Shown in pieces: positions 1 through 6,209 of a stretch of 9,982 nucleotides of DNA. Under the pieces are notes generated by a model. The model worked only from the letters and a program-made list of their open reading frames with translations, did not search any database and was not told the origin of the DNA. Position numbers and translations under genes: made by a program. Positions within the stretch are counted from its first letter, which is position 1, and every line of letters starts with the position of its first letter. Location: the NCBI GenBank assembly GCA_945874515.1, contig CAMCHA010000049.1, positions 1 to 9,982 on the forward strand, written 5' to 3'. The DNA is from Asaia bogorensis. GTDB lineage: Bacteria > Pseudomonadota > Alphaproteobacteria > Acetobacterales > Acetobacteraceae.

Positions 1-587
1 GCTGCCTCATAAATCGGCCAATAGCGCTTGCGGCCCAAGGGTTCCGAAGTACGGCTCATCAGCAGCACCTGGCAGAAGCGGCTATCGCCGGCGCGCTTGC
101 GGATTTCCGCAGCTGATGCCGCCGCATCCTCATAAGGCACCACGATGGAAGCGCGCAGCCGCGCATCATGATCCACCCAATGCGCCAATTGCCATTCATT
201 CACAGCATGGGCGAGGGCCACCGAAAGATCATCATTCACATCACCCTGGCCGGAAGGCTGCAAAGGGTTCAGCACGCCAATATCCAACCCATAATGATCC
301 AGGAATTGCTTCTGCACAAAGCCAAGATCGGAAGCGGGTGGCTGGCCATGCGGGCCCCAGGTATCGCGCCGGCTGGCAAGCGGCGCCGCCTTCGGGAAGG
401 GATAGCCCTTATGAAAGCCGTGGCGCGCGTGAATGCCGTAGGTGGTCAGGCGGTGCCACATGGCATCGCTCATGAAAGGGCGATATTCGCCTAAATCCGC
501 GCAGCGCGGATGGATATCGCAATCCACCAGGCCAAGCGTTGCGGCGGCGGGCCGCCCAGGGGCGGCGATGGGGCGGATGATGTTCAT
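1..587 (-). CDS. Amidohydrolase-2 family protein, second of a tandem pair (C-terminus beyond window)
   Basis: This is the N-terminal part (about 195 codons) of a metal-dependent hydrolase of the amidohydrolase-2 (ACMSD-like TIM barrel) group. No stop occurs before the window edge. I chose the ATG at 587-585 because it overlaps the stop of the upstream paralogue in an ATGA and has AAGGAG seven bases upstream. Residues 22-27 read DCDIHP, the metal-site motif at the start of strand 1, with Asp where classical members have the first His. Further on, GVLNPL, LRASIVVPYED, RFCQVLL and PLGRKRYWPIYEA align block by block with the upstream gene (GILNPL, LRASILLPN, RFVQAMT, PLGRREWWPVYEA), so the two are clear but diverged paralogues. 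The metal-binding residues of the later strands lie outside the window. Members of this family hydrolyse or decarboxylate small acids and lactones; the substrate here cannot be read from sequence. Family assignment is firm, function is not. Confidence 0.9.
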   Translation of the reverse strand, partial: MNIIRPIAAPGRPAAATLGLVDCDIHPRCADLGEYRPFMSDAMWHRLTTYGIHARHGFHKGYPFPKAAPLASRRDTWGPHGQPPASDLGFVQKQFLDHYGLDIGVLNPLQPSGQGDVNDDLSVALAHAVNEWQLAHWVDHDARLRASIVVPYEDAAASAAEIRKRAGDSRFCQVLLMSRTSEPLGRKRYWPIYEA

Positions 588-1645
588 GCCAAAGCTCCTT
601 TCCGCAACCTACCATAAGTAGCCAGCGGGTTATCCACCATGATTTTCTTGAGCAGGCCGGGATCGAGCCCTTGGGGCACGGTCGCGTCCCCTTCAAAATG
701 CGCATGCGGCCAATCGGAAGACCACAATAACAGCTCATCCGACCCCAGATGATCCATCAGCCGCGCCATGATCGTGGCTTCTTCCGGCACATCCAAGGGA
801 CGGATCGAAAGCCGCACATGGTCGCGCACATATTCCGATGGCGGGCGATCCAGCCAGGGCACTTCAAAGCGCACGCCCTTCCAGGATTTCACCAACCGCC
901 ACAGAAAGGATGGCAGCCAAGACACACCGCTTTCCAGCAGCACAACCTTGAGCTTCGGGAATTTCACAAAGACGCCCTCGGTGATCAAGGAAGCAAGCGA
1001 TGCTTGAAACCCCATCGAATTCGCCGTGTATTCCTCAAGATAATAGGAAGGCCAGCCAACCGAGGTGACGGGGTGGCGCCAATTACTGCCGGCATGAATG
1101 GCAAGCGGCATGTCATGGCGGCTGAGTGCTTCATACACCGGCCACCATTCGCGCCGACCCAGCGGAATTTCCCCCATGCAAAGCGTCATCGCCTGCACAA
1201 AGCGACGGTCTGGCGCCAGGCGTTCGATCTCGGCTACCGATTCCTCAATGGCATTGGGCAGCAGGATGGAAGCGCGCAGGCGTTTATCGCCTTCCAGCCA
1301 CTCAGCGCGGATCCAATCATTCAGCGCGCGCGCAAAGGCGGCCGAGAGGTCTCGGCTGAAGGGAAGCTGCACCGGGAAAAGCGGGTTCAGGATGCCGGTG
1401 CCAACCTGCCAGCGATCCAACACTTGCGCTTGCAGTGTGGCTAGCGTGCACGGTGCTTCACCCTTCGGGCCACGCCAATCGGCGCGCACGGTGGAAGGGG
1501 CTGCGGGCGGCCAGGAAGCGCTTTCAAGCTGCGAAACGCCGCGTTCCTTCAGGCTGGTGCGCCAATGGTGATCCATATAGGGGAACAGGCTTGCCATGCT
1601 CGGCAGGCCAGGATGGAGATCGCAATCTATTGCCGCTTCAGTCAC
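584..1645 (-). CDS. Amidohydrolase-2 family protein, first of a tandem pair
   Basis: This is a complete 353-residue metal-dependent hydrolase or decarboxylase of the amidohydrolase-2 family, probably cytoplasmic since no signal peptide is visible. The frame is open up to an ATG at 1702, but I place the start at the GTG at 1645-1643. AGGAGG lies four bases before that GTG, and the protein then begins directly before its first motif. Residues 7-12 are DCDLHP (strand-1 metal motif, Asp in place of the first His). H184 in AIHAGS, the family block FPKLKVVLLESG (about 229-240), and D311 with H314 in SSDWPH supply the other expected active-site positions. The length is normal for the family. It is followed with a 4-base overlap by a paralogue, so the two are probably translated together. 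A terminator stands between it and the upstream binding-protein gene, so it may have its own promoter, though I see no convincing one. The substrate is unknown. Confidence 0.93.
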   Translation of the reverse strand: MTEAAIDCDLHPGLPSMASLFPYMDHHWRTSLKERGVSQLESASWPPAAPSTVRADWRGPKGEAPCTLATLQAQVLDRWQVGTGILNPLFPVQLPFSRDLSAAFARALNDWIRAEWLEGDKRLRASILLPNAIEESVAEIERLAPDRRFVQAMTLCMGEIPLGRREWWPVYEALSRHDMPLAIHAGSNWRHPVTSVGWPSYYLEEYTANSMGFQASLASLITEGVFVKFPKLKVVLLESGVSWLPSFLWRLVKSWKGVRFEVPWLDRPPSEYVRDHVRLSIRPLDVPEEATIMARLMDHLGSDELLLWSSDWPHAHFEGDATVPQGLDPGLLKKIMVDNPLATYGRLRKGALA

Positions 1646-1680
1646 GGTTCCTCCTGCGCTTATCTTGAGCCTAGCGCAGT

Positions 1681-1705
1681 GGGAGCATCCTCCCTTTTCC
1701 AAGGG
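1681..1705 (-). promoter_or_regulatory. Overlapping alternative hairpins in the amidohydrolase leader
   Basis: Read on the minus strand, CCCTT-GGAA-AAGGG (1705-1692) and GGGAG-GATG-CTCCC (1694-1681) are two perfect 5-bp stems with 4-base loops. They share the same GGG, so only one can form at a time. They lie 36-60 bases upstream of the GTG start of the first amidohydrolase. This could be a small leader switch or a protein-binding site. It could also be chance in GC-rich DNA, and no ligand or regulator is implied by sequence alone. Confidence 0.35.
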
Positions 1706-1745
1706 CGATCAATGGGGTGGAGGCAGCCTGTGCCAAGCAGCAGGT

Positions 1746-1780
1746 CAAAGAAAAACCCGCCCGGCGATCAACGGGCGGGT
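1746..1780 (-). terminator. Rho-independent terminator after the substrate-binding protein gene
   Basis: On the minus strand ACCCGCCCG (1780-1772) and CGGGCGGGT (1763-1755) form a perfect 9-bp stem around an 8-base loop. TTTTTCTTT follows at once (from 1755 down to 1747). It begins 18 bases after the stop codon of the binding-protein gene. It is a textbook intrinsic terminator and separates that gene from the amidohydrolase pair. Confidence 0.93.
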
Positions 1781-1797
1781 GGTTCTCGCAATGGGTC

Positions 1798-3372
1798 TTA
1801 CTGCCCCTGACGCACGAAGCGCAGCTGGATGTAGTTATCCGCTGTCTGCACCACATTCCAGCCTTGGCGCACGGCCCACACAATCTGCTGCTGGTGCAGC
1901 GGAATATAGCCGACATCGTTCTGGATCACCTTGCCCGCTTCGGTGATCAGCCCCTGGCGCGTGGCTTGGTTCGTTTCCACCGCGATCCGGCTGATCAGAT
2001 CATCCAGGCGCGGGCTGGAATAGCCGCCATTGTTGAACATGCCGCGTGAGCCATCGCGGGTGGCGGCCAGGTTGAACAGCGCGTTATGCGCATCCGAAGT
2101 GGCCGGGGTCCAACCCAGCATGTAGAAGCTGGTATTGTAGCCAGGCGCATTCACCTCGGCGAAGAAGCGCGCGCGCGTCTGCGCGTTCAGCGTGACGCGG
2201 ATATTGATGCGCGCCAGCATGGCGACAACGGCGGTGCAGATCGCCTCATCATTCACATAACGGTCATTCGGGCAATCCAGCGTCACGCCAAAGCCATTCG
2301 GATAGCCCGCTTCCGTCAGCAGCCGGCGCCCTTCGTTCAGGTCAACGCGCGGGCGCTGGTCATCTTCGTCACGGAAGCCATTCACGCCCGGGCCATACAT
2401 CAGATTGGTCGGGCGGGATTGGCCGCGCATCACGCTGCGCTGGATGGCCGTGGTGTCTATCGCCAATTGCATGGCGCGGCGCACGCGCACATCCTGGAAG
2501 GGATTCTTGCCCTGCACATCGGATTTCAGAAGCTGCGGGCGCATCTGATCCAACCCCAGATAGATGGTGCGCAATTCCGGCCCCTGGATGATGCGCACCC
2601 CAGGGGAGCGCGAAATCCGGTCCACATCCTGCGGCGGCACGGTATAGACAAAATCCATCTCGCCCGAGAGCAGCGCGGCCACGCGCGTTGCGTCATTGGA
2701 AATGATGTTCAATTCGGCGCGCGTCAGATTATGCACCGGCTTGTCCCACCAATTGGGATTGGGGGCGACCACCGTGCGGCGGTCCGGCTCACGCGAAACC
2801 AGGATGAAGGGGCCGGTGCCCATGGCATTGCGCGTGGCAAAATTTTCCACGCGCGTTGTCAAATCCGCGGGGCGCGTGGCGTTGTTTTTCTCCGCCCAGG
2901 TGCGGCTGAACATGCCCCAATTGGTGATTTCCTGCAGCAGGATCGGATTGGGCACGGTGGTTTCGAAATCCACGGTGTGATCATCAATCTTGCGCACTTC
3001 CTTCACGGAAGCGAGCACACCTTGCACATTGGAGCCAGGTGCGCGCGCACGTTCCACGCTGAAGACAACATCATCGGCGGTGAAGGGCGTACCATCCGAG
3101 AATTTCACATTGCGGCGCAGGTGAAAGCGCCAAACATTCGGCTGCGGCTGTTCCCAACGTTCGGCAAGTGCGGCTTCCACCTTGCCTTCATGATCACGGC
3201 GGACCAGCGGCTCATAGAAATTGGACCCGAAGGCGAGCAGGAAGGTTTCCTGCCGGGTATAGGGGTCCATGGAATTCACATCGCCATCATTGGCCCAGCG
3301 GAAGTTATTGGCCTGGGCAGACAAGGCGGAACCGGCCAGCAAAGCAGCGGCAAGGGTCAGGCGGCGCAGCAT
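1798..3372 (-). CDS. ABC transporter substrate-binding protein, family 5 (peptide/opine/nickel type)
   Basis: This is a 524-residue periplasmic solute-binding protein of the SBP_bac_5 (DppA/OppA/NikA-like) family, which delivers small peptides or other solutes to an inner-membrane ABC importer. Residues 1-21 form a typical Sec signal peptide: LRR, a hydrophobic core, and cleavage after AQA. The family signature lies at about 69-110, including LRRNVKFSDGTPFTADDVVFS, and VRRAMQLAID and the GYPNGFGVTLDCPND block are also typical. Length is normal. The ATG at 3372 has GGGAG seven bases upstream. No permease or ATPase gene is adjacent on either side: the atp operon lies upstream, and a strong terminator then the amidohydrolases lie downstream. 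It is therefore an orphan binding protein, at least within this window. The ligand cannot be inferred. Its closeness to two amidohydrolases suggests, but does not show, uptake of their substrate. Confidence 0.95.
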   Translation of the reverse strand: MLRRLTLAAALLAGSALSAQANNFRWANDGDVNSMDPYTRQETFLLAFGSNFYEPLVRRDHEGKVEAALAERWEQPQPNVWRFHLRRNVKFSDGTPFTADDVVFSVERARAPGSNVQGVLASVKEVRKIDDHTVDFETTVPNPILLQEITNWGMFSRTWAEKNNATRPADLTTRVENFATRNAMGTGPFILVSREPDRRTVVAPNPNWWDKPVHNLTRAELNIISNDATRVAALLSGEMDFVYTVPPQDVDRISRSPGVRIIQGPELRTIYLGLDQMRPQLLKSDVQGKNPFQDVRVRRAMQLAIDTTAIQRSVMRGQSRPTNLMYGPGVNGFRDEDDQRPRVDLNEGRRLLTEAGYPNGFGVTLDCPNDRYVNDEAICTAVVAMLARINIRVTLNAQTRARFFAEVNAPGYNTSFYMLGWTPATSDAHNALFNLAATRDGSRGMFNNGGYSSPRLDDLISRIAVETNQATRQGLITEAGKVIQNDVGYIPLHQQQIVWAVRQGWNVVQTADNYIQLRFVRQGQ

Positions 3373-3426
3373 GAAGCTTCTCCCATAAATAGAATATTGG
3401 GGAGATTACTATTTTTGCAGCGGCAG

Positions 3427-3461
3427 AAAAAGAGGCTTCACGCGGGCATGAAACAGGCCTC
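3427..3461 (-). terminator. Probable terminator of the F0 ATP synthase operon
   Basis: Downstream of the atpF stop, the minus strand reads GAGGC (3461-3457), a 4-base bulge, TTCA (3452-3449), an 8-base loop, TGAA (3440-3437), GCCTC (3436-3432), then TTTTT (3431-3427). The stem is interrupted on one side, but its base runs straight into the T-tract as in an intrinsic terminator. It sits about 40 bases past the end of the operon and ahead of an independent gene. Confidence 0.65.
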
Positions 3462-3502
3462 GCTTCTCTCGGAAGGGGGGCCTAGGCGATTTAGTCTGGC
3501 TT

Positions 3503-4009
3503 TCAGGCGACGCGGAGCGCCCGGGGCAGATCAGCCACGCTGCGATCAATCAATGCGCCATCCGCGGCGGCATCCATGGTTTCCGCCAATACCGCCCGTG
3601 CGGCGGCGGCGGCGATATCGGCCGCGGTGTTGCGTACTTCGGCAATCGCGCTCGCTTCCGCGGCAGCGATACGCTGCATGGCAAGCTGCTTGCGCCGTTC
3701 GGCAGAAGCCTCCGCCTCCGCCGCCGCAGCGGATGCGATGCTCGCCGCTTGAGCCTTGGCGCGTGCGAGCAATTCAGCCGCTTCCTTCACGGCCTCTGCC
3801 CGGGTGGCTTCGGCTTCTTTCAGCTTCGCTTCGGCTTCAAGGCGGAGCTTATTTGCCTCATCAATCCGCTTGCGAATGCCATCCGCACGGGAATCGAGCG
3901 CGCCAGTTCCCGCCTTCCAAAGCTTGCTGCCAAGCAGGACAAAGAAAAGCACAAAGGAAACTGCCACCCAGAATTTGGGATCGGCCAAGAAAGATGGATG
4001 GCTTTCCAT
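3503..4009 (-). CDS. atpF: F0F1 ATP synthase subunit b
   Basis: This is the 168-residue b subunit of the F0 sector, one half of the b/b' peripheral stalk that holds the F1 head against rotation. A single transmembrane helix lies at about residues 13-30 (FWVAVSFVLFFVLL), followed by SRADGIRKRIDEA and a long Ala/Glu/Lys-rich coiled coil to about residue 150. This is the usual architecture and length. The ATG overlaps the stop of atpF' in TAATG (one shared base) with GGGGGA just upstream, so translation is coupled to atpF'. It is the last gene of the block and is followed by a probable terminator. I distinguish it from b' by its short N-terminus before the helix and its distal position. The b versus b' label could be swapped in some annotation schemes. 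Confidence 0.95.
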   Translation of the reverse strand: MESHPSFLADPKFWVAVSFVLFFVLLGSKLWKAGTGALDSRADGIRKRIDEANKLRLEAEAKLKEAEATRAEAVKEAAELLARAKAQAASIASAAAAEAEASAERRKQLAMQRIAAAEASAIAEVRNTAADIAAAAARAVLAETMDAAADGALIDRSVADLPRALRVA

Positions 4010-4614
4010 TAGGCAATCCCCCTGGCCGCGGCTTGGCCGCGAACCGCCGCTTGCACCGTGCCGGCATCGGCAGTTGCACCAAGCTTGGCGAGTAGCGCGC
4101 CAACCGTATCGGTAGCCACTTGCTGCACTGCGCCAAGCGCCGTCTTGCGGCCTTGATCAATGTCCGCCTCTGCAGCAGCGATCTGCTTGAGGAGCGCGGC
4201 ATTCTGCGATGCCGATTTAGCATCCATTTCCTGCTGCGCGGCTTGCATGGCTGCATTCACCGAAGCTTGCGCTTCGGAACGGGCGGCCTGGGTCGCTTCA
4301 CGCTGTGCGGTGATGGCGGCATCGGCAGACTGCATCGCAGCGCGCGCGGCTTCCAAATCAGCTTCAATGCGCTGACGCCGATTTTCAATCACCGCCCCAA
4401 GACGAGGCAGCGCAACATACGCAAGCAGCAGGAACAAGGCGAAGAAAATAATGACCTGCCAGACAATCTGGCCGATCAACAGCGGACCTTGCACCGGGTG
4501 GCCAAAGGCAAGCTGCGGCATCCCTTCCACCGGTGGGCCACCAGTGGAACTCGCCGCCAAAGCTAATGCCGGCATCAAGGCGCTCAGCATCGTCGCAAGC
4601 AGTATTCGGCGCAT
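4009..4614 (-). CDS. atpF': F0F1 ATP synthase subunit b'
   Basis: This is the 201-residue b' subunit (also called atpG or b2) of the ATP synthase peripheral stalk, which pairs with subunit b. Having separate b and b' genes is typical of alphaproteobacteria and phototrophs. The first 20 residues (MRRILL, hydrophobic stretch, ALALA) look like a signal peptide or an extra membrane segment. A Gly/Pro linker follows, then the membrane helix at about 46-69, then LPRLGAVIENRRQRIEADL, which is characteristic of b', then an Ala/Gln/Glu coiled coil. The ATG at 4614 has AAGGGGG seven bases upstream. It follows atpE after a structured gap of 105 bases and overlaps atpF by one base. The signal-like N-terminus makes it longer than the shortest b' proteins, and whether it is cleaved is not visible. 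Confidence 0.93.
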   Translation of the reverse strand: MRRILLATMLSALMPALALAASSTGGPPVEGMPQLAFGHPVQGPLLIGQIVWQVIIFFALFLLLAYVALPRLGAVIENRRQRIEADLEAARAAMQSADAAITAQREATQAARSEAQASVNAAMQAAQQEMDAKSASQNAALLKQIAAAEADIDQGRKTALGAVQQVATDTVGALLAKLGATADAGTVQAAVRGQAAARGIA

Positions 4615-4651
4615 AGGTTAACCCCCTTCGCGGCCAAAATAGCAGTTAGGT

Positions 4652-4673
4652 GGGGGCGCAGCTTCAAGCCCCC
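4652..4673 (-). repeat. Inverted repeat upstream of atpF'
   Basis: On the minus strand GGGGGC (4673-4668) pairs with GCCCCC (4657-4652) around a 10-base loop. It lies 38-59 bases upstream of the atpF' start. There is no T-tract, so it is not an intrinsic terminator. Its left arm is part of the run of ten Gs that also belongs to the G-quadruplex motif. Confidence 0.55.
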
Positions 4674-4698
4674 CCCCCGCACCAACCCGCCCCGCCCC
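4669..4698 (-). promoter_or_regulatory. Putative G-quadruplex motif between atpE and atpF'
   Basis: The coding (mRNA) strand reads GGGG-C-GGGG-C-GGG, a 7-base loop TTGGTGC, then ten consecutive Gs. This meets the canonical pattern of four runs of at least three Gs with loops of 1-7 bases. It lies in the 105-base gap between atpE and atpF', where the ratio of c-ring subunits to stalk subunits would be set. A regulatory role is inference. The motif itself is plain in the sequence. Confidence 0.5.
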
Positions 4699-4711
4699 AA
4701 AGGCACGGGGC
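4694..4711 (-). repeat. Stem-loop just after the atpE stop codon
   Basis: The minus strand has GCCCC (4711-4707), an 8-base loop and GGGGC (4698-4694), beginning 8 bases after the atpE stop. No T-run follows, so read-through into atpF' is expected. It could protect the 3' end of an atpE message or dampen expression of the distal genes. Its 3' arm is the first G-run of the quadruplex motif, so the two structures exclude each other. Confidence 0.5.
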
Positions 4712-4719
4712 AGCAGCCA

Positions 4720-4944
4720 TCAAGCGAAGAGAATCAGGAACGCGATCAGCAGCGCGAACAACGCCACCGCTTCCGTCAGCGCGAAGCCCAGAATGCCGAT
4801 CGGGAACACCACGTCGCGAGCACCCGGGTTACGCGCCACGCTGGAGATCAGCGAGGAGAAGATATTGCCGATTCCAAGACCAACGCCGAACAGGGCGATA
4901 ACGGCAATACCGGCACCGAGGGCCTTCGCAGCAGCAACTTCCAT
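4720..4944 (-). CDS. atpE: F0F1 ATP synthase subunit c
   Basis: This 74-residue proteolipid forms the rotating c-ring. Two transmembrane hairpin helices are visible (about 10-32 and 47-72). Helix 1 carries GVGLGIG (20-26), the glycine-repeat packing motif. The polar loop is ARNPGAR (37-43), which contacts the central stalk. Helix 2 carries [10 protein letters not shown], with E58 the proton-binding carboxylate. The residue after the Glu is Ala and helix 1 lacks the sodium-ligand Gln, which points to proton rather than sodium coupling. GGAAGG sits eight bases before the ATG. It follows atpB after 52 bases and precedes atpF' after a structured 105-base gap. Length and motifs match alphaproteobacterial AtpE very well. 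Confidence 0.98.
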   Translation of the reverse strand: MEVAAAKALGAGIAVIALFGVGLGIGNIFSSLISSVARNPGARDVVFPIGILGFALTEAVALFALLIAFLILFA

Positions 4945-4996
4945 GACACATTCCTTCCTTTTGAATTCAACAGATTTGCGAAAAAGATCCAGCGCT

Positions 4997-5752
4997 TCAG
5001 TGCAGATGCACCGCGTCGTGGAGATAGATGCTCGTCAGAATGGCGAACACATATGCCTGGAGGAAAGCCACCAGGAATTCAAACCCGACCAGGGCGATAT
5101 TCACGCTAAGCGGCAATATCGCCACGAAGGGGCCAACCGCGCCAAGGCCGCCCAGCAGAACGACAAAGGTCGCGAAAACTTTCAGCATCACGTGGCCGGC
5201 GACCATATTGGCGAAAAGACGCACGGAAAGGCTGACCACGCGGGAGAAATAGGAAATCACTTCAACCGGGATGATGATCGGCGCCAGCCACACGGGCGCG
5301 CCTTCCGGGAAGAAGTAACTAAAGAAATGCCAGCCATGGCGCATCAGCGCGATTACCGTCACGGTCACGAAAACAATCAGGGCCAGCGTCAGAGTGACGG
5401 CGATGTGCGAAGTGAAGGTGAAGGCATAGGGAAGCAAGCCAAGCAAATTGCCAAACAGCACGAACATGAAAATGGCGAAGACAAAGGGGAAATACTTCTT
5501 GCCTTCTTCGCCTACCTGTTCTGTCACCATGCCGTGGATGAATTCGTAACTGGCTTCGCCAAGCGACTGCAAGCGCCCTGGAACAAGGGCACCGCGCGCG
5601 GCGGCCGCCATGATGAATACCGTGATAAGGCCAAGGGCCAATAACATGAACGCATTGGATTGACTGAAGCCGATAGCCTGCCCGAAGCCGCCCAAAAATG
5701 GCGACAATTCGAACTGGCTCAGCGCATCAATCGTCTTGCCTTCCTTTGCCAC
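4997..5752 (-). CDS. atpB: F0F1 ATP synthase subunit a
   Basis: This is subunit a (251 residues from the chosen start), the integral membrane stator that holds the two proton half-channels facing the c-ring. The frame is open up to an ATG at 5821, but that would overlap the atpI coding end. I prefer the GTG at 5752-5750, which has AAGGGG seven bases upstream and gives [16 protein letters not shown], the usual short N-terminus. The conserved [15 protein letters not shown] block holds the essential stator Arg (R178). [15 protein letters not shown] and the C-terminal [13 protein letters not shown] are also family signatures. At least five hydrophobic segments are evident. It lies 34 bases after atpI and 52 before atpE. 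Confidence 0.97.
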   Translation of the reverse strand: MAKEGKTIDALSQFELSPFLGGFGQAIGFSQSNAFMLLALGLITVFIMAAAARGALVPGRLQSLGEASYEFIHGMVTEQVGEEGKKYFPFVFAIFMFVLFGNLLGLLPYAFTFTSHIAVTLTLALIVFVTVTVIALMRHGWHFFSYFFPEGAPVWLAPIIIPVEVISYFSRVVSLSVRLFANMVAGHVMLKVFATFVVLLGGLGAVGPFVAILPLSVNIALVGFEFLVAFLQAYVFAILTSIYLHDAVHLH

Positions 5753-5786
5753 CGGCAAACCCCTTGTCTCTCGCTTATGTAACGCT

Positions 5787-6071
5787 TCAACGGCGACGCG
5801 GGTTGAAAAGCCGATAAACATTCAACACCCCGGCGACGCTGCCCAGGACGAAGAACACAAGGAAAAGCCAAGGCCAAGTGCCGAGCCAGCGATCGAGTAA
5901 CCACCCGATACCGATCCCCACCACGAGGGCGGAGACAACCTCAACCCCTGCGCGCAGCCCGATTCCCCACGGTCCTACAGGCAAGCCCTTCTGACCACCA
6001 GGGCCAGATTCAAGCCCTTCGCGGGCCCGCGCTTGCTTTAACCGTTCATGAAGGTCCGGCTGTTTAGTCAC
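5787..6071 (-). CDS. atpI: ATP synthase assembly protein AtpI (AtpI/AtpZ small membrane protein)
   Basis: This is a 94-residue small membrane protein in the first position of the F0 operon. AtpI-type proteins aid c-ring assembly and have been linked to Mg2+ or Ca2+ supply. A charged, Gly-rich cytoplasmic N-terminus (1-35) is followed by two transmembrane helices (about 41-59 and 66-86), with GIGIGWLLDRWLGTWPW between them and an Arg-rich tail (NVYRLFNPRRR). This is the layout of the ATPase_gene1/AtpZ family in alphaproteobacteria. The start is the GTG at 6071, with GGGGAG six bases upstream and a promoter-like pair about 40 bases further up. It has no recognisable enzyme motif, and the name rests on topology plus position ahead of atpB. 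Confidence 0.92.
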   Translation of the reverse strand: MTKQPDLHERLKQARAREGLESGPGGQKGLPVGPWGIGLRAGVEVVSALVVGIGIGWLLDRWLGTWPWLFLVFFVLGSVAGVLNVYRLFNPRRR

Positions 6072-6110
6072 CTTAAGCTCCCCAGGCGTTTCTCGCCAGA
6101 AGGCGTGCGG

Positions 6111-6139
6111 GCTTTACGGGGGGGATACCCCAGTGTCAA
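6111..6139 (-). promoter_or_regulatory. Putative promoter of the F0 ATP synthase operon
   Basis: The minus strand has a perfect -35 hexamer TTGACA (6139-6134), a 17-base spacer and TAAAGC (6116-6111) as a weak -10. It would give a leader of roughly 33 bases to the atpI GTG. The -35 match and ideal spacing make it the best promoter candidate in the window. The -10 matches only three of six consensus positions. The spacer contains an inverted repeat, listed separately. Confidence 0.6.
6121..6131. repeat. GGGGATACCCC inverted repeat in the atp promoter spacer
   Basis: This is a perfect 4-bp inverted repeat around ATA, lying between the -35 and -10 elements proposed for the atp operon. The G side continues to seven Gs (6118-6124). 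A palindrome here could be an operator, or it could be chance in a G/C-rich spacer. Confidence 0.4.
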
Positions 6140-6149
6140 GCATGTGCGG

Positions 6150-6172
6150 CGCAGCAAAAGGCCATTTTCCTG
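6150..6172 (-). other. Imperfect hairpin downstream of the proline-rich protein gene
   Basis: On the minus strand GCAG-G-AAAA, a TGGCC loop and TTTT-G-CTGC form an 8-bp stem with one G-G mismatch. It lies about 40 bases after the stop at 6210. It has no T-tract after the stem and is AT-rich in the middle, so it is at best a weak terminator or an RNA end-protecting element of the upstream operon. Confidence 0.3.
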
Positions 6173-6209
6173 CCGTGTAACGAGCCTCAAGCTACTGTGC
6201 CCGTACCGG

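Noticed and set aside
749..1444. Plus-strand open frame of 231 codons opposite the first amidohydrolase
   Set aside because: It is wholly antisense to a gene with clear family motifs, and the encoded sequence resembles no family.
1681..1698. Plus-strand terminator-like GGGAG-CATC-CTCCC-TTTT
   Set aside because: No plus-strand gene ends here, the stem is only 5 bp and the T-run only four, so it is not called as a terminator.
1646..1702. N-terminal extension of the first amidohydrolase to the ATG at 1702
   Set aside because: The GTG at 1645 is preceded by AGGAGG and starts just before the first family motif; the added residues show no similarity to the paralogue.
3391..3419. Possible promoter (TGCAAA, 17 bases, TATTCT) before the binding-protein gene
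   Set aside because: It would start the transcript at the ribosome-binding site, leaving almost no leader, and the -35 match is only three of six. The AT-rich stretch probably holds the promoter, but I cannot place it.
2086..4095. Plus-strand open frame of 669 codons opposite the binding protein and atpF
   Set aside because: It lies antisense across two well-supported genes and the terminator/promoter gap between them. Its composition (rich in His, Arg, Gly, Ile) is what the reverse frame of GC-rich coding DNA yields, and it has no recognisable domain.
4793..5644. Plus-strand open frame of 283 codons opposite atpE and atpB
   Set aside because: It is an antisense shadow of two highly conserved membrane-protein genes, rich in Gln/His/Lys/Asp from complemented hydrophobic codons, with no domain.
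5753..5821. N-terminal extension of subunit a to an upstream ATG at 5821
   Set aside because: It would overlap the atpI coding end and add 23 residues unlike any subunit a, while a GTG with a good ribosome-binding site gives the normal N-terminus.
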